Below, piece after piece: positions 8,371 through 16,176 of a stretch of 39,608 nt of DNA. Position numbers and translations under genes: made by a program. The stretch lies in IMG/VR virus record IMGVR_UViG_3300050821_002799, positions 1 through 39,608 of that record. One strand, given 5' to 3'. Positions within the stretch are counted from its first letter, which is position 1; every line of letters starts with the position of its first letter. This stretch comes from a virus. The notes beneath the pieces were generated by a model, which worked only from the letters and a program-made list of their open reading frames with translations, searched no databases and was not told the DNA's origin.

Positions 8371-9969
8371 ATGGCCGCAGAAGACTGGGTCGATGCGCCC
8401 GCGCCGGAGAGCGGCGGCGGCAGCTGGTGGGACACCGCCAAGAGCGTCGGTCAGACCGCCGACGACACCGTGCGCGCGATGGCCAACGCCGCCACCTTCG
8501 GCATGGCGGATCGCTTTGCTGGCTATATGAACAGCGGCGGCCCGCAAACCATGTCAGGATTGATTACGGGTCAAAAGCCGCTGACCTACCAGCAGGCGGT
8601 CGACGCCGAGGTGGCCAAGTCGGAGGCCGCGCGCGAGCGCAGCCCCTACGCTTCGATTGCAGGCGACGTGACGGGCTCGCTGGCGCTGCCGGGCCTGGGA
8701 GCCGAGAGCCTGGCGGCACGCTATGGGAGCGGCGCGCTGGCCCGTGCAGGGGCCTATGGCGCCACCGGGGCGGTCACCGGTGCGGCGCAGGGCGCCGGCA
8801 ACACCTACACCGGCGAGCTGCCGGACTATGTCAAGAATGCGGCGATCGGCGGCACGCTGGGCGGCGCCTTCGGCGCCATCGGCGGCGCCGCGTTTGGTCG
8901 CGCGCCGGACCGGCTGCGACAGGGCACGCCGACCTCGTCGGAGTTGCACGATGTGGCGCAGGCCAATTATGATACGCTGGCTCGGAGCCGCGCCGCCTAT
9001 GAGCCGCAAGCCTTCCACCAGGTCGGAGACGATCTCGAAAACCAGCTGCTCGCCCAGCGCTATCACTGGCGAGATAGTCCCGCCACATGGCGGGCCCTTG
9101 ACGAGATCCGCGGCGGCGGCGCGCCCGGTCAACTCAACACCGGCGCCAACGCGCTCATTGACCCGGCGGCTATCGAGTTCGTTCGCAAAGGCATTAACAA
9201 AATTCCGCAGACTGAGGCAACAGCGACGGACCGCGCCAGCGGTGAGGTGGTCAAGCGAGCCTTGGATGACTTCATTATCAACCCGCCTCCAGGCGCTGTA
9301 CTACCGGGTATGCAACGCGAGGCTGACCTCGCTGCCCAACGCGCCGTGGAGGCCCGAGGCAACTGGGCCGGACACAAACGCACCGAGGCGCTCGAAGACC
9401 TCATCGCCAACGCCCAGAACACGGCCGGTGCCACTCACTCCGGCCTCAATCTCGAAAACGAGTTGCGCAAAGGCGTTAGGAGCTTCATCCGACAAAAGGC
9501 CGGTGAGAGCCCCGCCTCGCGCGCCGGCTACAACGACCCGGAAGTCGCCGCACTGAACCAGTACGCGCGCGGCAACACCGGCTCCAACGTGCTGCGCTGG
9601 GCCGGCAACAGCCTGGGCGGCGGCGGCGGCATCGCCGGGCCCTTGGTCGGTGGCATCGCGCTCGGCGGCGCCAGCAAGTATTTCAAGGACGACCCCGAGC
9701 TGGGCGCCGCGGTCGGCGTCGGCGCGCCGACGCTCGGGCTGGCGCTGCGCGCGCTCGGCAACCGCCGCGCCGGCGGCGAGATCGCGCAGCTGCAGAACAT
9801 GATCGCGCAGCGCACGCCGCTCTACCAGTACCGCCAGGCGATGACGGGCATGGTGCCGGGCCCCGGTTCGCCGACCGCCGCCAAGACCGCGCGCGATGCG
9901 GTGGCGCTCGAATTGCTGAAGCAGACGCAGCCGACCAGGGTGCCGATCGACACCACCGACTGGCAGTAG
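8371..9969 (+). CDS. Internal virion / DNA-ejection protein with glycine-rich hydrophobic segments
   Basis: The ATG follows the previous TAG directly. The 532-aa protein starts with the SVGQTADDTVRAMANAATFGMADRFAGYM pattern, then YQQAVDAEVAKSEAARERSPYASIAGDVTGSLALPG. This layout (helix, tFGxaDrfaa, expanded helix, then hP.aS..g...G) is common to phage proteins that enter the host with the genome. Two Gly/Ala-rich hydrophobic regions (about residues 110-180 and 405-470) could insert in membranes. The remainder is helical and charged. With the upstream gene it is taken as the pair of ejection proteins of this short-tailed phage. Confidence 0.58.
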   Translation: MAAEDWVDAPAPESGGGSWWDTAKSVGQTADDTVRAMANAATFGMADRFAGYMNSGGPQTMSGLITGQKPLTYQQAVDAEVAKSEAARERSPYASIAGDVTGSLALPGLGAESLAARYGSGALARAGAYGATGAVTGAAQGAGNTYTGELPDYVKNAAIGGTLGGAFGAIGGAAFGRAPDRLRQGTPTSSELHDVAQANYDTLARSRAAYEPQAFHQVGDDLENQLLAQRYHWRDSPATWRALDEIRGGGAPGQLNTGANALIDPAAIEFVRKGINKIPQTEATATDRASGEVVKRALDDFIINPPPGAVLPGMQREADLAAQRAVEARGNWAGHKRTEALEDLIANAQNTAGATHSGLNLENELRKGVRSFIRQKAGESPASRAGYNDPEVAALNQYARGNTGSNVLRWAGNSLGGGGGIAGPLVGGIALGGASKYFKDDPELGAAVGVGAPTLGLALRALGNRRAGGEIAQLQNMIAQRTPLYQYRQAMTGMVPGPGSPTAAKTARDAVALELLKQTQPTRVPIDTTDWQ

Positions 9970-9980
9970 GAGCTACCCGC

Positions 9981-11492
9981 ATGCCGCGTGACGGTTCACA
10001 GATCTATCATCGGCCGCCCGGCACCGACGGCGTCCCCAACTACACGGTCGAGAGCGCGCGCTACAACGCCTTCACCGCCGACGTCGAGCAGGATCTCAAC
10101 CTGCCGCGGCCGGTGATCGCCGGCGGCACCGGCGCCACCAACAAAGCCGACGCCATGACCAACCTCGGCGGCGAATTGTCGGCGCAGCTGATCGTCAACT
10201 ACAACTCGGATCCGTTCCAGGCCGGCTCGTTCTACTCGGCGGCGGGCGCGACGGGAGCACCGACCGCGAATGCCTTCACCGGGATCTGCTATGCCGCGGT
10301 GATCACCGGCAGCGTCACCACCGACCTGTTCATCGAGGCCCGCGACCAGGTAACCGGCAATCTGTTTGTGCGGCAAAAGAAGGCCAACGTCTGGCAAGCC
10401 TGGGCGCAGGCCGCGGGCGTCACTACGGGTGCGACGCCGCCGAGCGGCGTGAGCCCGAACACGCTGTGGTGGGATCCGACACGGGGCAAACTTTTCATCT
10501 ACTATCAGGACGTCGACAGCGCACAATGGGTCGAAGCCGTCGCGGTGCCCGATCTCAGCCCCAACAACTACGTGCGGATCATCGGCGAGACCATGACCGG
10601 GCCGCTGATCCTGTCCGGTGATCCGACCCTGCCGCTCGGCAGTGCCACCAAGCAATACGTCGACGCGGGCGATACGGCCAACAGCAATAACCTCAACAAC
10701 CGTGCAGTGCGCTACGACGCAGCCCAGACGCTGACCGATGCGCAGCAGCTGCAGGCGCGGCAGAACATCAGCGCGCTGATGCGCAGCTATCTCGCCGGTC
10801 TGACGCTGTCGACGCCGGGATCTTCGACCAGCTTCACCGTGCAGCCCGGCGTGGCGATGGACAGCAGCAACGCGGTGCTGATGCTGCTGAACGCGGCGAT
10901 CACCAAGACCTCGGCGGCGTGGGCGGTCGGCGCCGGTGGCGCGCTCGATACCGGCACGATCGCCAATTCGACGTGGTACCATGTTTACCTGATCCGACGG
11001 CCTGACACTGGCGTGGTCGACGTGCTGCTGTCGCTGTCGGCGACGGCGCCGACACTGCCCGCGAACTACACCCAATTCCGCCGCATCGGCTCGATGAAGT
11101 ACGGCTCCGCGCAGTGGTTTTCGTTTAACCAAGTCGGCGATGAGTTCATGTGGGTGGGCCCGGTCAACGACATCTTCGGGGTCAGTGCCGTCGGCGGCGC
11201 GGGCTTTGCGATGCCGTCCGTGCCGCCCGGCATTACCGTCAAGATGGATGTTACGCTGGCCATGAGTGCACCAGCGGCTGCCGTCGTTTTGTATGTCGAT
11301 CATTTTGCCGGATCAGCCAGTGCAGGCGTCACCGCCGGATACTCGGTGACCAATCCCGTGGCCAATCAGGCGGCGGTGACGCGGGCGCTGATCTGGACCG
11401 CGGCTCAAAACATCCATCTGCAAAGCAATGCCACCGCTAGTATCTACGTCACTGTGTTTGGCTGGATCGATCGGCGCGGGAGGGACGCATAA
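9981..11492 (+). CDS. Tail fibre protein 1
   Basis: The 503-aa protein has a conserved virion-attachment-like N-terminus (VPNYTVESARYNAFTADVEQDLN, then PVIAGGTGATNKADAMTNLGG). A carbohydrate-binding-like segment (TPPSGVSPNTLWWDPTRGKLFIYYQD) follows. The classic fibre repeat GETMTGPLILSGDPTLPLGSATKQYVDAGD lies near residues 205-235. The C-terminal ~220 residues are shared with the next gene, so they form a separate receptor-binding or trimer-tip module. AGGAG at 9968-9972 precedes the ATG by 8 nt. The TAA overlaps the next ATG. Confidence 0.85.
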   Translation: MPRDGSQIYHRPPGTDGVPNYTVESARYNAFTADVEQDLNLPRPVIAGGTGATNKADAMTNLGGELSAQLIVNYNSDPFQAGSFYSAAGATGAPTANAFTGICYAAVITGSVTTDLFIEARDQVTGNLFVRQKKANVWQAWAQAAGVTTGATPPSGVSPNTLWWDPTRGKLFIYYQDVDSAQWVEAVAVPDLSPNNYVRIIGETMTGPLILSGDPTLPLGSATKQYVDAGDTANSNNLNNRAVRYDAAQTLTDAQQLQARQNISALMRSYLAGLTLSTPGSSTSFTVQPGVAMDSSNAVLMLLNAAITKTSAAWAVGAGGALDTGTIANSTWYHVYLIRRPDTGVVDVLLSLSATAPTLPANYTQFRRIGSMKYGSAQWFSFNQVGDEFMWVGPVNDIFGVSAVGGAGFAMPSVPPGITVKMDVTLAMSAPAAAVVLYVDHFAGSASAGVTAGYSVTNPVANQAAVTRALIWTAAQNIHLQSNATASIYVTVFGWIDRRGRDA

Positions 11493-12508
11493 TGGCCTTG
11501 ACCCCGCTCAACTTCCCCAACGCGCCCGCGATCGGCGACACGTGGCCCAACCCGCCGGTGACGGGGCAGCCGACCTACACATGGGACGGCGCCGACTGGA
11601 TCTCGAAGTTCGCGCTCGGCAAGGCCTACGTGCCGCTCGACGGCTCGACGGCGATGACCGGATTGCTGACGCTGTCGGGCGATCCCACCGCAGCGCTGCA
11701 GGCGGGCACCAAGCAATACATCGACGGCGGTGACAATGCGGCGATCGCGCTCGCCACCGGCGCGATGCAGGGCCACCTGTTCGGGCTGACCATGAGCACC
11801 GCAGGAAGCTCGACCACCATGACCGTGGCGCCGGGCGCGGCCTGCGACAGCACCGGCGTGCGGCTGTTGAAGCTCGCCGCCGCGATGGCGAAGACCACCG
11901 CAGCGTGGGCCGCAGGCGGACCAGCCGGTGGCCTCGACACCGGCGTGATCGCGGCGAGCACATGGTATCACTGGTACCTAATCGGCAACCCGACCACCGG
12001 CGCAGTCGATCTGGTGTTCAGCGCGACCGCGACGCCGCAGAACGGCCCGACTTTGATGCCGACCGGCTTCACCCTGTTTCGGCGCATCGGCTCGATGTGG
12101 CTGAATGCTTCTTCGCAATGGCTGCTGTTTCACCAGCTTGGTGACGAGTTTCTGCTGGACGCTGGGTTTCCGCTTTTCAGTAGTGTCGTGTCAGACACGG
12201 TGGCGCACCTGCTGGCTGTCATGGTGCCGCCAAACGTTCAAGGTTGGGTACTTCTCACCGGGCAGATCAACGGTAATGTCGAAGCCAGGATGTACATCAC
12301 ATCACCTGACAAGGCGGATGAATTGGCGGGCGTTGGCAACGTCAACGTGGGCAGCTACGGCTCGGCGTCGACCACGGCTGTTGGCGCTTTTGCGATTTCC
12401 GTCCGCACCAGCACCAGCCAGCAGATCCGGTACCGGGCCGTCGCGGCAGGCTCAACATTGTACTTGGCCAGCGCCGGATGGATCGACACCCGCGGGAGGC
12501 TCTACTGA
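11492..12508 (+). CDS. Tail fibre protein 2, paralogue of the upstream fibre
   Basis: The 338-aa protein opens with an FNxP-GDTW segment (NFPNAPAIGDTWPNPPVTGQPTYTWDGADWISK), typical of short fibre or hinge proteins. It then carries the STAMTGLLTLSGDPTAALQAGTKQYIDGGD repeat, matching that in fibre 1. Its C-terminal part aligns with fibre 1 through STWYHxYLI, FRRIGSM, F(N/H)Q(V/L)GDEF and ends in GWID(R/T)RGR. The two C-termini have diverged most after GDEF, where binding residues may differ. Overlap of one base with fibre 1 implies joint translation. It may branch from, or extend, fibre 1. Confidence 0.85.
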   Translation: MALTPLNFPNAPAIGDTWPNPPVTGQPTYTWDGADWISKFALGKAYVPLDGSTAMTGLLTLSGDPTAALQAGTKQYIDGGDNAAIALATGAMQGHLFGLTMSTAGSSTTMTVAPGAACDSTGVRLLKLAAAMAKTTAAWAAGGPAGGLDTGVIAASTWYHWYLIGNPTTGAVDLVFSATATPQNGPTLMPTGFTLFRRIGSMWLNASSQWLLFHQLGDEFLLDAGFPLFSSVVSDTVAHLLAVMVPPNVQGWVLLTGQINGNVEARMYITSPDKADELAGVGNVNVGSYGSASTTAVGAFAISVRTSTSQQIRYRAVAAGSTLYLASAGWIDTRGRLY

Positions 12509-12729
12509 CCGCGCTGGCGCTCTTGATCGTGCTGCACACGCTCGACGGGCGTGAGATCGACGTCGTCGCGTCGCAGATCACTAGCATGCGGGAAGCGAAG
12601 CCTGACAGCGCCGACAACAAGGACTTCACCAAGGGCGTGCGCTGCATGATCAACACCTCAGACGGCAAGTTCGTCAGCGTGATGGAGACCTGCGCCACCG
12701 TGCGGCAACGGATTGGAGAGCTGAAATGA
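12478..12729 (+). CDS. Small conserved-looking protein with FlbD-like start (start uncertain)
   Basis: The coordinates use the only ATG, giving 83 aa and a 31-nt overlap with fibre 2, but no good ribosome site precedes it. GGGAGG at 12494-12499 instead sits 5 nt before an in-frame CTG at 12505 that overlaps the fibre TGA as CTGA. TTG 12523 and GTG 12529 are further choices. The core reads IVLHTLDGREIDVVASQITSMREA, then VRCMINTSDGKFVSVMETCATVRQRIGE. It recalls small FlbD-like or phage beta-barrel proteins but I cannot name it. It is coupled to the endolysin by an ATGA overlap, so it belongs to the lysis/late unit. Function unknown. Confidence 0.6.
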   Translation: MDRHPREALLTALALLIVLHTLDGREIDVVASQITSMREAKPDSADNKDFTKGVRCMINTSDGKFVSVMETCATVRQRIGELK

Positions 12730-13439
12730 GCGAACCCGTGAAATGCATCGACATCTCGCACTGGCAAGGTTTTCCCGACTTCGCCAAGGTGAAGGCGGCG
12801 GGCGTCATCGCCATGATCCACAAGGCCACCGAGGGCACCAGCTACACCGATCCGAACCGCGCCAAGAACTGTGCCAACGCCATCAAGGCCGGCATTGCGG
12901 TGTGCTGCTATCACTGGATCAAGCCCGGCAATGCCGCCGCGCAGATGCAATACTTTCTCAGCGTGGTGGATCCGCAACCCGGCGAGCGGGTGGTGATCGA
13001 CTACGAGGAGGACGGCTGCACGCTGGCTGACCTGCATGAGGCGGTCAACACGCTGGTGGCGGATCCGCGCGAGCTGCAGATCACGGTCTACAGCGGTCAC
13101 CTCTTGAAGGAGCAGCTCGGCAGCAACGATGATCTCTTTCTCGGTCTCAACACCGATCTGTGGCTGGCGCAGTACACCACCGGCACGCCGAGCTGGCCGG
13201 AGGCGACCTATCCGAACTGGACGCTGTGGCAGTACTCGGAGAGCGGCACGGTCGACGGCATCGACGGCACTGCGGTCGACCTCAACCGCTTCAACGGCTC
13301 GGACCAGGAGCTGTTGGACTGGATCAGCCCGGCGGCGGTCGATCCGATCCCGCTGATGCGCGAGGTGCTGGTTGAGATCACCGCGCCGGTCAACGTCCAT
13401 GTGACGGTGCGGATCAACGGGAGCGAGCAAGGGAGCTAA
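12726..13439 (+). CDS. Endolysin, GH25 muramidase
   Basis: The 237-aa protein is a glycoside hydrolase family 25 lysozyme that cuts the MurNAc-GlcNAc bond of peptidoglycan. Visible motifs are D9-I-S-H-W-Q at strand 1, HKATEGTSYTDP after strand 2 and V-I-D92-Y-E94 (the family DxE pair with the catalytic Glu). TVYSG, LWLAQYT and NWTLWQYSESG follow, then the closing DLNRF. The catalytic fold spans residues 1-~200; the last ~35 residues form a short tail without a recognised wall-binding domain. There is no signal peptide, so it needs a holin; a membrane protein follows at once. It overlaps the upstream gene by 4 nt. Confidence 0.93.
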   Translation: MSEPVKCIDISHWQGFPDFAKVKAAGVIAMIHKATEGTSYTDPNRAKNCANAIKAGIAVCCYHWIKPGNAAAQMQYFLSVVDPQPGERVVIDYEEDGCTLADLHEAVNTLVADPRELQITVYSGHLLKEQLGSNDDLFLGLNTDLWLAQYTTGTPSWPEATYPNWTLWQYSESGTVDGIDGTAVDLNRFNGSDQELLDWISPAAVDPIPLMREVLVEITAPVNVHVTVRINGSEQGS

Positions 13440-13443
13440 CGCC

Positions 13444-13665
13444 ATGGCCGTCATCGGCACGTTAATCGGCATCATCATAACCCTGATCATTCTCGGCGTG
13501 ATCTGGTGGGCAATCACCCAGCTGCTGCCGCTGCTGCCGCTGCCGCCGCCGTTCCTGCAGATCATCAACGTGCTGCTGCGGGTGATCCTGGTGCTGATCG
13601 TGCTATGGGTGATCCTGGTGCTGCTGGGCTCGGCAGGCGTGCACGTGCCTGTCTTTCACGGCTGA
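13444..13665 (+). CDS. Holin-like small membrane protein
   Basis: The 73-aa protein has two strong hydrophobic helices: about residues 4-25 (IGTLIGIIITLIILGVIWWA) and 38-62. A Pro/Leu turn (LPLLPLPPP) separates them, and a short polar tail follows. GGAG lies 8 nt before the ATG. It resembles small two-helix membrane proteins of many phages and bacteria (Thivi_2564-like). Its place right after the signal-less endolysin makes a class II-type holin the obvious reading. That role is inferred from context only. Confidence 0.65.
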   Translation: MAVIGTLIGIIITLIILGVIWWAITQLLPLLPLPPPFLQIINVLLRVILVLIVLWVILVLLGSAGVHVPVFHG

Positions 13666-13728
13666 TCAACAACCGGAGCTGCCACCCGCCGAACCGATCC
13701 ACCCCAACATCTGCAGAGGATGCTAACG

Positions 13729-14490
13729 ATGTCACCAACCATCAACTTCACCAACGCCACCGGCAGCTTCACCTATACCGAAGGCACGCCGCCTGATCCG
13801 ACACCGCCGGATCCGCCGCAGCCGGACAACACCCACGGCGTCATCACGCAGTTCAATGCGCAGAACGGCTCGATGATCAAGGTCGACGGCGTCAACGCCG
13901 AGGTCGAGCACGATCCGTCCAAGTCCTACTCGATCGCCAACCCCGACAAGTACACGCTGCACTTCGAGGTGCACTCCGGCGATCGCTGGACCTCGCCCAA
14001 CCACACCGACCCCACGACTTCCGAACGGTCCGAGATCGAGATCTGGGATGGCCGCCGTCCGGCAGGCACCGACATCGCCTTCAGCTATGGCTTCGTGATG
14101 GAGCCGGGTGATCGCAACACCGCCGACTGGATGGTGCTCGGGCAGTGGCACCAGACCAACTCAGGCGGCAACCCGCCGTTCGCGTTCGCGATGTACGGCG
14201 AACGCTTCCATGTCCTGATCCGCGATAACACCGGCCGCGAGAACCGGATCTTTGCCGACACCAAGGACATCCAGCGCGGTCACAAGTATGCGTTGCGTGG
14301 TGAGGTCAAGTTTGCCAGCGCCGCTGCGGGTGGCTACTGCCGGATCTGGCGCGATGACGTCCAGATCGTCAACTTCAAGGGCGAGATCGGCTTCGGCTCC
14401 GGGGAGCAGTACTATTGGAAAAACGGCATCTACCGCAACGAGGCGCCGGAGGTGATGGCGGTGAAGTACAGCAACCTATATTTCGGGTGA
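13729..14490 (+). CDS. Heparin lyase I-like polysaccharide lyase (probable depolymerase)
   Basis: I prefer the ATG at 13729, with AGAGG 9 nt upstream, to the ATG at 13720 that abuts it. The 253-aa protein has a short Pro-rich linker (PPDPTPPDPPQPDN, residues ~18-33). A jelly-roll domain follows, with the heparin lyase I/PL-like landmarks HFEVHSGDRW, SERSEIEIWD, FSYGFVMEPG, VLGQWHQ, PPFAFAMYGERFHV, RGHKYALRGEVKF and YWKNGIYR...VKYSNLYFG. The conserved Gln-Trp-His and the C-terminal Y-K-GIYR segment are in the active-site groove of that fold. It probably breaks host exopolysaccharide or capsule, free or attached to the virion. The substrate cannot be read from the sequence. Confidence 0.75.
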   Translation: MSPTINFTNATGSFTYTEGTPPDPTPPDPPQPDNTHGVITQFNAQNGSMIKVDGVNAEVEHDPSKSYSIANPDKYTLHFEVHSGDRWTSPNHTDPTTSERSEIEIWDGRRPAGTDIAFSYGFVMEPGDRNTADWMVLGQWHQTNSGGNPPFAFAMYGERFHVLIRDNTGRENRIFADTKDIQRGHKYALRGEVKFASAAAGGYCRIWRDDVQIVNFKGEIGFGSGEQYYWKNGIYRNEAPEVMAVKYSNLYFG

Positions 14491-14573
14491 GCTGTCTCTG
14501 GCTGGTGTTTTTGCTGAGCTTGCTGGTCGGGATCGTGCTGGGCGCGGTGATGGAGTGGATATTACGCGGATGA
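14487..14573 (+). CDS. Tiny single-helix membrane peptide (28 aa)
   Basis: A GTG at 14487 overlaps the TGA of the lyase (GTGA). It opens a 28-codon frame rich in Leu/Val (CLWLVFLLSLLVGIVLGAV) ending MEWILRG, a single membrane helix with a positive end. No ribosome site is visible, so translation would be by coupling. It is followed by another such peptide with the same 4-nt overlap. The chain of overlaps and the membrane character argue for a real gene in the lysis region, possibly an extra holin or regulator; this is tentative. Confidence 0.45.
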   Translation: MSCLWLVFLLSLLVGIVLGAVMEWILRG

Positions 14574-14668
14574 CGATCGGCAAGGCCTTCCTGTACGGTC
14601 TGGTGCTCGGGGGCCTGACCGCGGCAGGGGTGACGCTGATCGTGGTGGGCTGGCTCGGAGACTGCTAG
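14570..14668 (+). CDS. Tiny membrane peptide (32 aa)
   Basis: The ATG at 14570 overlaps the preceding TGA (ATGA). The 32-aa product reads as one membrane helix (FLYGLVLGGLTAAGVTLIVV) with a short WLGDC tail; a C-terminal Cys is notable. The TAG at 14666-14668 shares bases with the TAG of the convergent gene on the other strand. It is probably the last gene of the late operon. Pinholin or antiholin function is possible but unsupported by anything beyond size, hydrophobicity and place. Confidence 0.45.
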   Translation: MTIGKAFLYGLVLGGLTAAGVTLIVVGWLGDC

Positions 14669-14913
14669 CCCATCTTGCGCCAAGCGGCGTGCAGCCGCTG
14701 CAGGTCCGCGTCGCGGGTGATCTCGCGGGCTTCGCGCCGGGTCGGCACCCTTAAGCCCCCCGGCGCGTCACGCTTGAACATCGAAAACTGGCCGCAGTAG
14801 AGGCACAGGCTGATGTCGCCGTCGGTGGGCGCGTCGTCCGTGTCCATGACCTCCGAGGCGGCGTCGCACTGGGCGGCGCAGAACGGGCAAACGGTGTGAA
14901 AATCGACGGCCAT
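14665..14913 (-). CDS. Small zinc-ribbon-like protein
   Basis: The 82-aa product starts at the ATG at 14913, which overlaps the TGA of the upstream gene (TGATG). Two Cys pairs (CPFCAAQCD near residues 9-17 and CLYCGQF near 38-44) suggest one zinc ribbon. A basic C-terminal helix follows (RREAREITRDADLQRLHAAWRK). It is the most downstream gene of the leftward accessory group and converges with the late operon. Such proteins are common in phage accessory regions; the role is unknown. Confidence 0.6.
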   Translation of the reverse strand: MAVDFHTVCPFCAAQCDAASEVMDTDDAPTDGDISLCLYCGQFSMFKRDAPGGLRVPTRREAREITRDADLQRLHAAWRKMG

Positions 14914-15230
14914 CAGTCCATCCGGCAGATTTCGAACGTGCCGTTCTTCTGCATGATCATCACCCACGCGAAGGGATAGAACAACAGCAGCTCGCGGCGG
15001 AAGCCGGCGGCGCAGATCGGCGCCAGCGGCTCGTCGCCAGGATACTGGATGTCGCCGTTCTTGAGCAGTTTGAAGCCTTTGAACGGGGACCAGCCGCCGC
15101 CGTGCTGGTAATTCTCGTCGAGCTGCTCGGCGGCCGGGCGCGGATCCTCTTCGTCGAGCCAGAACAGGATCGGGCCGATGGTTTCGGCAATCTTGGCGGT
15201 GTCGGTGCCTGGGGGTGCGATGATGACCAT
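14913..15230 (-). CDS. Hypothetical protein (105 aa)
   Basis: AGGAGA lies about 9 nt before the ATG. The product reads MVIIAPPGTDTAKIAETIGPILFWLDEEDP at the N-terminus. It then has a Gly/Tyr-rich loop (YQHGGGWSPFKGFKL) and a beta-rich C-terminus (RRELLLFYPFAWVMIMQKNGTFEI). No known domain is recognised. It lies downstream of an intrinsic terminator (15352-15387), so its transcription needs read-through or a separate start. Its stop is coupled to the zinc-ribbon gene. Confidence 0.6.
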   Translation of the reverse strand: MVIIAPPGTDTAKIAETIGPILFWLDEEDPRPAAEQLDENYQHGGGWSPFKGFKLLKNGDIQYPGDEPLAPICAAGFRRELLLFYPFAWVMIMQKNGTFEICRMD

Positions 15231-15351
15231 GTTGCGGGATCTCCTGGCCGGCCCTATGTTCGTCCGGCGTTGTGGTGATGCACAATGCAGACCCAGAAGC
15301 AGGCGCCCCTGGGGTAGTTGGCAGCCCCCTCACGCCTGGGGGCGTCTGTGA

Positions 15352-15387
15352 TAAAAAAGCGGGAGGGCCCATTGGCGGCGCCCTCCC
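15352..15387 (-). terminator. Intrinsic terminator for leftward transcription
   Basis: On the minus strand an 8-bp GC-only stem (GGGAGGGC/GCCCTCCC, 15361-15368 and 15380-15387) with an 11-nt loop is followed by GCTTTTTTAT, a six-U run. It sits 13 nt after the stop of the 97-aa gene and ends the unit that begins at the promoter at 16177-16206. The plus strand shows A's after the stem, so it is not a terminator in that direction. Confidence 0.75.
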
Positions 15388-15400
15388 AGTCAACCGGCCG

Positions 15401-15694
15401 TTACGCGGTACGTGTCGGGCCGGAACTCTCTCGCCGCTGCGTGTCGTAGGCGTGCTCGCAGATCTCGATAAACCTGTCACGATCGACCTTGAGGTGGATA
15501 GCGGCACGGATCAGCTCGCCGAGCATCACTGTCATGATGCTGGCCATGATGTCGCCGTCGCTTAAATCGGCACGTGCGGCGGTGTCGAACCAGTCCCGGC
15601 TCACCGTCCGGTAGCGCTCGTACAGCAGCTGGTGCAGGTCGCGCGCCATCCGGCTGTTGTCAGGGCTGTCGTTAAGTTTGGTTCGCTTGGCCAT
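15401..15694 (-). CDS. Hypothetical helical protein (97 aa)
   Basis: The ATG at 15694 lies inside the 3' end of the upstream gene (23-nt overlap). The protein is helical and charged, with RMARDLHQLLYERYRTVSRDWFDTAARADLSDGDIMASIMTVMLGELIRAAIHLKVDRDRFIEICEHAYD. It is probably an all-alpha soluble protein. I do not recognise it. It is the last gene before the leftward terminator, in the same transcript as the 62- and 93-aa genes. Confidence 0.65.
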   Translation of the reverse strand: MAKRTKLNDSPDNSRMARDLHQLLYERYRTVSRDWFDTAARADLSDGDIMASIMTVMLGELIRAAIHLKVDRDRFIEICEHAYDTQRRESSGPTRTA

Positions 15695-15860
15695 TTTTCG
15701 TCCTCTCGCGTTGTCGCCAGATCGCGCAGGCGACCTCGGCCTTCTCTTTCGTGCGCACCAGCTGCACCACCAGCTTGTTGACGATGCCCTCCTTGTTCTC
15801 CCAGCGCACCACCTCGAAGTCTTGGTTGCGGCCGTGCTGGACGTAGTACACCACGCTCAT
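15672..15860 (-). CDS. Small hypothetical protein (62 aa)
   Basis: I chose the ATG at 15860, which overlaps the TGA of the 93-aa gene (ATGA). The longer frame further upstream is a shadow of that gene. The product MSVVYYVQHGRNQDFEVVRWENKEG then IVNKLVVQLVRTKEKAEVACAIWRQRER has a small beta-beta-alpha look, vaguely like the DUF2188 group. That similarity is weak and I do not rely on it. Confidence 0.55.
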   Translation of the reverse strand: MSVVYYVQHGRNQDFEVVRWENKEGIVNKLVVQLVRTKEKAEVACAIWRQRERTKNGQANQT

Positions 15861-16138
15861 CGCGCCGAGCCCTGATACTCGTAGGCCAAGGTGGCGGCGG
15901 CGTAGGCGGCGGCCTCGGAGCCGTCGTCGGGGATCGGCGGCAGGTCGATCGCCATCGCGGCGTTGAGCGCGTCGACCAGCGCCATGGTGCGATCGAGATC
16001 GGGAACGTCGAAGAACATGCAAATTTGCATGGGGCCGTCGCGGCTGTCGATGTGCAGGATCAGCGGGTGTTCGTGGCCACTGGTCGAGGCACGCAGCCCC
16101 TGCACCAGGTGCAGCTGCAGGTAGGTCGTCGGTATCAT
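15857..16138 (-). CDS. Hypothetical protein (93 aa), first gene of leftward unit
   Basis: The product starts MIPTTYLQLHLVQGLRAST, then HPLILHIDSRDGPMQICMFFDVPDLDRTMALVDALNAAM and ends in an Ala-rich helix (EAAAYAAATLAYEYQG). It has the alternation of a small alpha/beta protein and no recognised motif. A good sigma-70-type promoter ends 38 nt upstream of its ATG, so it heads the operon of three genes that ends at the terminator at 15352-15387. Confidence 0.62.
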   Translation of the reverse strand: MIPTTYLQLHLVQGLRASTSGHEHPLILHIDSRDGPMQICMFFDVPDLDRTMALVDALNAAMAIDLPPIPDDGSEAAAYAAATLAYEYQGSAR

Positions 16139-16176
16139 CGTGATGCTCGCTTTCCGGGTTGAATGTTAGCAATCGA

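Noticed and set aside
15324-15343. Hairpin GCCCCC/GGGGGC next to the leftward terminator
   Set aside because: No U-run on either strand follows directly, so it is not called as a second terminator.
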